DNA from: Watersipora subatra
Taxonomy: Eukaryota > Bryozoa > Gymnolaemata > Cheilostomatida > Watersiporidae
DNA length: 64,000 nucleotides
NCBI RefSeq assembly: GCF_963576615.1
Contig: NC_088716.1
Coordinates: 3,224,001-3,288,000, forward strand
Direction: 5' to 3'
The notes beneath the pieces were generated by a model, which did no database searches, had not been told where the DNA came from, and worked only from the letters and a program-made list of their open reading frames with translations. Within the stretch, counting starts at the first letter, position 1. Every line of letters begins with the position of its first letter. The position numbers and the translations under genes were made by a program. Of the stretch, positions 56,450-64,000 are shown one piece after another.

Positions 56450-58560
56450 TATATATAGACTGCCGCAAGTCCCCATTCAGCTATTTCTATCTTAAGGAAT
56501 GACCCTCGCTAAAGGTAAATTATATTCTTTGTAATTTCAATGAATTCATTCATTAGCAACCTCGCACTAGCAGCCCTTTGTGTTAGAAGCAAGTGCCCTT
56601 AGTGACCCGACGCACCAGTTCCTAAGCACCCCTTCATCTAATGTGCCACCTTTCCTTGCTGGCTACATTGGAAAGCCATGCAAAGAGTGCACAGTACAGA
56701 CAACTCTTATGTAGGTCGAAGTTGTATTCTTTTTAATTACTTTTGCAATTCTTAGAGCTACTGCTTCCTTATTACAAAGGTTTTGGCTTCTTTGATTTAA
56801 CATTTGAAGTAAAACAAATTACAAAGCAAAAGAAGCAAACCCTATAAAACTCTGAAAACATAAGTGACACCCATACATATGATCTCCGTTTAATCAAAAA
56901 CTTGGAAGAAACTATTTAGAATAAAGAGTTATTCACTTTATCGCTTTTATGAGAGGGTAACTCTTAAGTCTTGGTACAGGTAATCTTAAATTAATAACAT
57001 CTACTTGTATTGTACAGAATGTTAATTGAGGATAATATATCATTGATAATATTTATATAATTGATGTATCATAATATACCATTCTGGTATTCATTTTTGT
57101 AATTTAGAACTCTCTTCGAAATGTTTCCGGAGAGAGATTTGTATATTAGGGTGGGCTCTATGTAAAGAGGTTGTGGGAAGCCATAATACCTTTGGTCTCT
57201 ATCAAAGCCTAACAACCTTATTCATCTTAAAGCAATTATTCTATTATGAGATACAAGCCACCAAAGATTGGGTCAGGTAACCAATAGAAAAGGAGATTGG
57301 AGTTAGGTAACCAATAGAAAAGGAGCTTTAGTCAATCAAGTTACATAACCAAACCGATTAAAGCGCTTTATTTGTCAATCTTCTTTAATTTATATCTCGT
57401 GACAGACGCCTGACATTGGAGGCAGATGTCCCTTTTGTTTGGCAGTTGAGATCACTCAATTAAATTCAAACGTATTCTGGCTTCCAGTTATCCAGTTAAA
57501 ATTGTAGACTTCTAAACAAATGATATGAAGATATGGAATTGTGGGTAGTAGGGTGCAATCGAAGAGCCATAATCTGTTGGTGGTTGAATTCATTCATTTT
57601 GTTGCAAGTTTTTGAAAGAATTTCAAACTTCAATAATTTACATGTTGAGGTCAAATCCTGCTGACAAGTTCTCAGGGTGAGGCACATGACATAAGACTTA
57701 AACTTGTCAAGTGACCCCAACAGAACTTCATTCTTCAACTAATGTTTCAAGTTAGACTTTTTGATGAGCTCAACATTACAAATCAGAGGTCAGAGGTCAA
57801 ACAAAAAATACACATTGTTACTCATCTACGCACGTAAACTGAATATTGGCTTTGAATGTTGCGTGAAAGCTGATCAATTCTGGTACAAAGCTCAGAGAAT
57901 CCACCATATGACCTTTGCCACCGCTTGGCTGTTATTCATCAAGTCCTAGTAAAGGATTCACCGCTTGTACGCGAAGAGAGAGTTAATAAACAAACACGCT
58001 CAATGCATGTAGCAGGTTGTTTTTCTCTTTCAGTCTTCAAAAGAAGGCTATTGGCTGGTGAGCTATGATTGCCTTGATCATGTGATTTAACCACTCGACT
58101 CCGACAACAAACATCCTTCCCCGGAAAACTGACCAACTTGGCTTGCCCGTTGTAATTTCACTGGCAACCAACAAAAATACATGACATAGAGTTTGTTTTT
58201 GATGTCCGGACTTGGCAAAAAACAATGGAAAGATGACGTAAGGGAATTGTCTCAAGTGGAGAACCACTGGCAGACTTGAGGTTAGGAAACATCAAGCCTC
58301 AACAACCATGAAAAGTAAAAGTGAATGGTTTGGTTTTTTAAACCACGAGAGATGAGAGAAAGAATGTGACACAGAGTTTAACTGTCTGCTGTTTTATTCA
58401 TATACACGATAGCCTTCAGAGAAAAATGAGCCGGCTAGCCAGACTAAGAATATATAAATTATACATAATGTGGTAAACAAGGATTAATAAAATATAAACA
58501 TTATTGTACATAGTGATTAACGATTTCTAACTCCTGTGTTTCGGCAGTAAAATATACTTT
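56450..58560. other. Non-coding stretch
   Basis: A short direct repeat (ggtaaccaatagaaaaggag) at about 57280-57325; otherwise no exon, array or transposon end recognised. Confidence 0.35.
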
Positions 58561-58642
58561 GCAGAACGGAATACCTTACAAGACGAGAATGATATGCTGA
58601 TAGAGAAATATAAAGCAGTCGAACATTTACAACAATAAATAG

Positions 58643-58818
58643 GTAGAGACGAGCAGACGGCGGCTGCACGACCTTGGCACAGGTTTAAAATCCATCGTCC
58701 ACAACCTGATAATCGGTGGCAGAGTAATGTCGCGTTTGCTGAGATCAAGGCTGAAAGAAGTCAGTTCCTCCGGGCTTCCTCTCGCATCGCCTCTCACCAG
58801 AGTGAAATATCCATATTG
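58643..58818 (+). CDS. Possible coding exon, unidentified
   Basis: Possible acceptor aataaatag at 58642 and consensus gtgagt donor at 58819. Encodes ARPWHRFKIHRPQPDNRWQS, NVAFAEIKAERSQFLRASSR, IASHQSEISIL, protein-like and helical at its end. The same frame is open further upstream (58564-58635: ERNTLQDENDMLIEKYKAVE) but is interrupted by a TAA at 58636. This is either a separate exon on each side or a damaged copy. Confidence 0.4.
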
Positions 58819-59159
58819 GTGAGTCGTTGATGATTCCTCTGTAGGGCTGCCGGAAAGTTACATGGTTGAATCTCTTGCACTCCATGCCAAAACTGCACAT
58901 GCACCTGTAACGATAAGTTCACTCGATATGAAACGCTGCACGTGGTTACAGCCAGTCATGAAATACCCTCTACCATCGTACACCATGACTTATATCACCA
59001 CATTACATGTGGATAAACTGAACCATGCTGCTAAAATCAATATGTAAAGATTCCAGAACTTTCTATGCTTGCAGGGTTGAAGTTTTTGAAAATTTACGAA
59101 AATGTATTTGCGATAACTTTTTACCGCAACATCAGCGAATAAACTTTAAAAGAGCTGCT

Positions 59160-59222
59160 ATTTTATGATGATGGTAGCAGGTGATAGCAGGTGATAGCAG
59201 GTGATAGCAGGTGGTAGCAGGT
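59160..59222. repeat. Short tandem repeat (gtgatagcag)n
   Basis: Five to six units of about 10-11 bp. Confidence 0.85.
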
Positions 59223-59504
59223 GTATCTATTTTACAAGAATCCTTCACTGATTAATGCGGACTGGTGCCCCCTTATAAATGAAAACCCATGAAATAGATA
59301 AAATAGATACTCATACCAAATATAACCATGTTTTTGTTAATCGTTTTCCTTTTTTAGGTTCGTTAGACAATGTTGAGGTTCGAAGGTTTTTAAGAGGCGT
59401 GAGATGAGGTATGTTTTAAGCGCTTCGCAGTTTTATACTTTTCAAAATGTAGCAAGAAAAACAGGAAACCCTGGTGACCGCTATCATACCGATGCTCGTG
59501 TATC

Positions 59505-59702
59505 TCACTGGGTATGAGTGAGATCTACATGTATGTATCATATCGATGCTCGTGCAGGTATCTCACTGGGAGTATGAGTGAGATCTACATGTACATGTAT
59601 GTATCATATCGATGCTCGTGCAGGTATCTCACTGGGAGTATGAGTGAGATCTACATGTATGTATCATATCGATGTTCCTGTATCTCACAGGGAGCATGAG
59701 AG
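59505..59702. repeat. About 64-bp tandem repeat, three copies
   Basis: Units of tatctcactgggagtatgag + tgagatctacatgtatgtat + catatcgatgctcgtgcagg. Confidence 0.92.
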
Positions 59703-59773
59703 AGATCTATTTGTATTTTGGTTTCTTTTACTGATTGTCCTTATTTATTTTGATTTTTAAAATTTTTAATGAG

Positions 59774-59932
59774 TCATTTTTGCCCCAGAAAACGCTGAGT
59801 CAGCGAAAGCTGAACAACGAAGCGGTGAAGGGTTACTGTATACAATTCGTAGTCAAGTCCCTGAATAGTGAAGGAAATACAAAGCTCACACCTCAATCTC
59901 TTACAACTCAGAGTAAACCAGCCTCAATGTAA
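59774..59932 (+). CDS. Possible terminal coding exon, unidentified
   Basis: A good acceptor (tttttgccccag) is followed by two open frames. One has 52 codons, KTLSQRKLNNEAVKGYCIQF to SKPASM and TAA. The other is ENAESAKAEQRSGEGLLYTI to a TAG at about 59858. I cannot decide between them; it may also be chance. Confidence 0.3.
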   Translation, partial: SFLPQKTLSQRKLNNEAVKGYCIQFVVKSLNSEGNTKLTPQSLTTQSKPASM

Positions 59933-60054
59933 AGATTACCGGTAAAGTTTTAAAGCTTCCAGAGCGAAAAAAGTTACATATTCACCATCTGTATACAGCT
60001 AGAACCTTTTCTTTAATACTGTGGTGTTTTATTCAATTGCGTTTGCAGATACTC

Positions 60055-60112
60055 ATAATATCATATGATATCATATGATGTCATATGATATCATATGACA
60101 TCATATGATATC
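60055..60112. repeat. Palindromic repeat (tcatatgata)n
   Basis: About six units of a self-complementary tcatatga core; able to form hairpins. Confidence 0.9.
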
Positions 60113-60714
60113 ACACACCTAACTGTACTAAGAATAAGTATTGTGTTTTCAATATCTTTATTAATAAAAAATAAACACACCAAGCATGCTCATCTAATAA
60201 CCAATTCAAGTTTTCCTTTAGAGAACACTTGAGCCTAATCACTGCCTAATCACTGCCATACTCGAGACAACATGTTGAAAATTTAGATCAGCTTGGAAGC
60301 AGAATTCAGCGTAAAGTAAAAGCTCATAAAAATAGACCAAACAACTTTATCTTTCATTCACAGAAAGCATCGCATTTGAAGGAAGGTAAATCCAGTAATT
60401 TTACAAAGAAATAAAAAGACGGTAATAACCTTTGAACTCTAGTCTGTTGAATAGATGCGGCATATATAAATGTTGACAACACTGTGATGTCACACAACAG
60501 CGTATTTATTCATGAACTCTGAGTATTAATTACCTCATTGACTACTACTGTAAGTTGACCTTTAACCTTTGCACGCTCACTACGTCCACTTTCCTTGTGT
60601 TCATAATAAGGTTTGACTTCGCTGGTAAAACTGATAGGATGTTCAGGTCTAAACTGGAAGCTTAGTAGTTTTTACATTTTTAGATGTTCTAATCTGCTTA
60701 GAAGACTGACTTCT

Positions 60715-60815
60715 TCTAATCTTTATTATGATCTTTACTATAGGCTACTAATAGCCGTGTCTGAAGCCACACTTTCAGCGCTAGAAAAAATACACCGTAC
60801 GGGAATTGAACTTCG
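60715..60815 (-). mobile_element. tRNA-derived SINE-like copy
   Basis: On the minus strand B-box-like aagttcaattcccgtacgg, tttttt, then tgtggcttcagacacgg, the same body as at 35110-35240. Its 5' side is replaced by the 40-bp minisatellite. Confidence 0.5.
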
Positions 60816-60821
60816 ATATTC

Positions 60822-61122
60822 GTCTTGGTATACGAATATCGATATATCACATTCGATATTGGTCTTGGTAGACGAATATCGATATATCACATTCGATATT
60901 GGTCTTGGTAGACGAATGTCGATATATCACATTCGATATTCGTCTTGGTAGACGAATATCAATACATCACATTCGATATTGGTCTTGGTAGACGAATATC
61001 GATATATCACATTCGATATTGGTCTTGGTAGACGAATGTCGATATATCACATTCGATATTGGTCTTGGTAGACGAATGTCGATATATCACATTCGATATT
61101 GGTCTTGGTAGACGAATATCGA
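60822..61122. repeat. 40-bp minisatellite, about 7.5 units
   Basis: Units of acattcgatattggtcttgg + tagacgaatatcgatatatc. The unit contains inverted gatattcgtc/gacgaatatc halves and can fold on itself. Confidence 0.96.
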
Positions 61123-61445
61123 GTGTTCTGTGTCACTCAGCCATCTAGCAGCATTATGGAATAATTATGCCCACAGTTATTACCCATGATCTCTCACAGC
61201 TCATGGGACTACCAGAGTACTGAGAGATGATAAAAAAGAGAGCTGAGATGTTCTCATTCAGCAAAGAGCAGGAGAAGGCAACTTACTTGCATGTGGTCTG
61301 GCAATACCAGCTTGTACATTGGTCTTGTCCACAAAGTTGATTCTCACCACACATATTCTCTATGTCTTCATTGGTGCATACCGGCTGTAACGGACAACAT
61401 GTGGCTGAAGATAGATGCAATGTAACACAACTATATTTTTCACAG

Positions 61446-61580
61446 ACCTCCTCATCGAATAACCCTCTGAATCAGATTTTAAGAGACATCCTAACTATCT
61501 ATGATAAAGCTGAGACCAACAGAGTCTGCTTGCAAAAGTTGAACTATTATTTGAAAGAGTTCATAGCCTTAAACCAATAA
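61446..61580 (+). CDS. Probable terminal coding exon, unidentified
   Basis: After atttttcacag, 44 codons TSSSNNPLNQILRDILTIYD, KAETNRVCLQKLNYYLKEFI, ALNQ and TAA at 61578-61580. Helical, leucine-rich and protein-like, with a clean acceptor. Upstream exons are uncertain; 58643-58818 (phase 0 out) would fit in phase. Confidence 0.45.
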   Translation, partial: TSSSNNPLNQILRDILTIYDKAETNRVCLQKLNYYLKEFIALNQ

Positions 61581-62688
61581 TTGTTGTTAGTCATCTCAAC
61601 TAAAGTAGACACCGCAATACTTTATTTCAAGTAAACTTCATCTTTTCATACTTGGAGCTTCATCGTCATTAGCGGCCGCAGTGTATTGTGGGCTTTTTAA
61701 AAGCTTAAGTTTTATCAAGGGTGATACAAAGAAAAAAAGCTAAGTTAGCATAATATCAGCAGTAGTAGGAACTATTAAAAAGTATGCTATTAGCCTATGA
61801 ACCTTTTAGATTAACCTTGTTGACGAATGAGACAAGCCTCCCTGAGCTATCTTGTTATTTACCACAGGCTACATAAGGTTGTTCATAAGAACTGTTGCAG
61901 TTGAATTCGTACCGTTAGAAAGATGAACTAGCAGAGCAAGTCTAGACTGTGAACTTCAAGTAAACCAAAGACTCTAGAGTTATAGTCTACGCTTGTTTTT
62001 CACTCCGATCGACTCACAACACATAAGCTATGTTTGATATCATTTATTTACAAAATGGAGAGTTGTCATTACTTAGCGGTTTTCCACATTCATTGCTGGT
62101 CACTAAAGACTGTGATGAGTGAGAGATCACAATCACTATGTTTCTATCAAGTGCATGACGCGCATCATGCAGGTTTGGAGTTGTGTTACCGTGAGAATTA
62201 AGTGTTTCGACGGACATTCGTATGATGCAGATAGACTCCATCGCCTTGTTCAAAAAAAGCTAAGAAATGGACACTATAAATTAATAATTAGTGATGCACG
62301 TGTTAGTGACACAAACGCGTGAAACTCGATCGGGAAAAGATGAAGAAGTATTGAAAATGTTTAAAATTGAATAGCTGGCACGGTATTTTAATGCACATCA
62401 CGCGCAAGTGCTGTTTCCATTATTCCCAAGCATGATGGATTCGATGAAGTTTTGCGAATCGCATAAATCGCAAAACTCGCTTACCTTGCGGATTTATGCC
62501 GTTTCCATGTTGTGGTTAACTTGCGGATTGACTCAAATCTGTACATCACGCGGGTCATGGAACATAGTGAATGTCCTAATAACGATAGCCTTTATTGCTC
62601 CGTTTATTCCATATGAATGCTCATAACAATTATTTATCTCTCTGTAATCTTGGGTAGGTCTAAGCTTTGACCTATACAAGTCTACCAA
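61581..62688. other. Non-coding stretch
   Basis: ORFs at 62119-62322 and 62408-62626 have no splice or start support; nothing else recognised. Confidence 0.35.
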
Positions 62689-63078
62689 TTGTTTAAAATT
62701 TCTTGCCTTTCCATTTCAAAGATATTGCAGGATATGACATCACAGCATTTTATTAAAAGCTCTTTACAACGAAAGTTAATTATGAAAATATGCAATAAGA
62801 AACATCTTCCTGCTTTTGTGAGTCTGAATAAGCTTGCGGGTCAGGAGACTGATAACGTTGAATTCATGCAGCTGTAATTATCTCAGATACCCGAGAAGCC
62901 TTATATTGCGACTGACAAGGGCAAATATGTGGACACAAAATTGATTACTGATTTTGCAACTGGGATGATGCGGTTAGAAGAAAAGACTCTATGCTCTAAA
63001 TATATGAGCCGTGGTAAGTACGCCACCACAAGAAAACACGCTGCTAATACCCAGCTTATGAGTCACATGCTGCCTTAG
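62689..63078 (+). pseudogene. Coding-like frame interrupted by one stop, unidentified
   Basis: One frame runs through SQHFIKSSLQRKLIMKICNK, ETDNVEFMQL, a TAA at 62875-62877, then IPEKPYIATDKGKYVDTKLI, TDFATGMMRLEEKTLCSKYM to TAG at 63078. The second half could instead be a proper exon (62887-63013, acceptor attatctcag, donor gtaagt, phase 1 out). Family not recognised. Confidence 0.4.
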
Positions 63079-63726
63079 AGCTGAGAATAAATATGGCATT
63101 CAGCGTATTTGTTTTGTGGTCAGAAAATCTCTGAGGTAAACCTACAAAACTATCCATTAGCGTGAGCAGCCTTACTGGCTGCACTATTGAATAGTAACAC
63201 TTTCCGTAACACAACGTTTTTGTCCCGAGTTCATATCAGCCCGAGTAAGACTTGTCAAAACATGATTACCGTTGTTTGACAACGACTCAAGCTAGTTACA
63301 CATTTTCACACGCAATATATATTTTCTATATCTACGCGCTCGTTTGTCGTTCATCTACTTCCTTCGATCTGATTAAAGTAAAAGTTTAAAAAAACAACTG
63401 TACAGGTCATGCATGTCGAATGATGACACGCAACGAGTAGACAAATAACTCATTTTAAGAAGTAAAAACATCAAACAAGAGGTAACATAGCAAATACATG
63501 CAAAGTATGATTTTAGATGCTACTAGATTCTTTTATCTATGCTAGAAGCTATTAGGAAACAGGTTATGCAGCTGGTGTCAGCAAGTGTCAGCAGGTGTCA
63601 GACCAACGCTTGCCTTTAGTACAAAGTCTTTCATTATAATGCTTTTAGCAATTTTTGCCTTTTTTGCAAGGTTTTTGGTTAACCATGAACTTTCTTATTA
63701 CTTTTCCATGAAAATATCTTGGCCAA
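63079..63726. other. Non-coding stretch
   Basis: Nothing recognised apart from a short tripled gtgtcagca motif at 63574-63602. Confidence 0.35.
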
Positions 63727-64000
63727 TGGCTCTGTTGGCGAATGGCTCTGTTGGCGAATGGCTCTGATGACGAATGGCTCTGTTGGCGAATGGTTCTGTT
63801 GTCGAATGGTTCTGTTGGCGAATGGTTCTGTTGGCGAATGGCTCTGTTGGCGAATGGCTCTGTTGGCAAATGGCTCTGTTGGCGAATGGCTCTGTTGGCG
63901 AATGGCTCTGTTGGCGAATGGTTCTGTTGGCGAATGGCTCTGTTGGCGAATGGCTCTGTTGGCGAATGGCTCTGTTGGCGAATGGCTCTGTTGGCGAATG
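63727..64000. repeat. 16-bp minisatellite (ctctgttggcgaatgg)n, continues past the window
   Basis: About 17 units with ctc/ttc and ggc/gtc variants, unbroken to the last base of the window. Confidence 0.96.

Noticed and set aside
58527-58748. Minus-strand ORF of 73 codons
   Set aside because: Shadow of the plus-strand coding-like frame; Cys/Ser-rich composition with no splice support.

Overview
This is a eukaryotic, AT-rich, intron-rich and very repeat-rich piece of a metazoan nuclear genome. A Drosophila-type cryptochrome, a LINE with a restriction-like endonuclease, tRNA-derived SINEs, pogo/Tigger-like elements and a hammerhead-bearing repeat together suggest a lophotrochozoan (mollusc, bryozoan or annelid). 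The phylum is an inference; I cannot fix it from sequence alone. Two host genes can be read completely. The splicing factor SF3A3 lies on the minus strand (stop 781, start 18208, 12 exons, 501 residues). A type I, light-sensor-type cryptochrome lies on the plus strand (start 22580, stop 40544, 12 exons, 553 residues, with a separate last exon for the C-terminal tail). Every exon junction in both models keeps phase and uses AG/GT. The two genes are head to head, about 4.4 kb apart. Layout: 80-181 is the last exon of an unidentified plus-strand gene, tail to tail with SF3A3. 781-18208 is SF3A3, its introns loaded with minisatellites, miniature DNA transposons and one internally deleted Tigger-like element. 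18209-22579 is intergenic and carries a 0.5-kb duplicate of the cryptochrome intron 3/exon 4 boundary and a perfect hairpin. 22580-40544 is cry. 41206-46327 is a four-exon minus-strand gene for a charged, coiled-coil-like protein that I do not recognise. 50778-51751 holds two further minus-strand exons. 53.4-54.4 kb is a cluster of tRNA-derived SINE copies. 54.5-56.2 kb is a LINE whose 5' part is inverted against its 3' part, as in twin priming. 58.5-63.1 kb holds scattered plus-strand coding-like pieces. A 16-bp minisatellite runs off the right edge. The most unusual signals concern splice sites captured in tandem arrays. Cry exon 3 has four extra copies of its own 3' splice site stacked upstream and two extra copies of its 5' splice site stacked downstream. 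SF3A3 exon 8 is preceded by a 45-bp array whose units each end in an acceptor-like AG and read open and in frame into the exon. A complete minimal hammerhead ribozyme core is present on the minus strand at 28318-28363 in cry intron 2. The functional partnership in the window is loose: SF3A3 is a housekeeping U2 snRNP component and cry a blue-light receptor or clock protein, and nothing in the sequence ties them except the shared upstream region.
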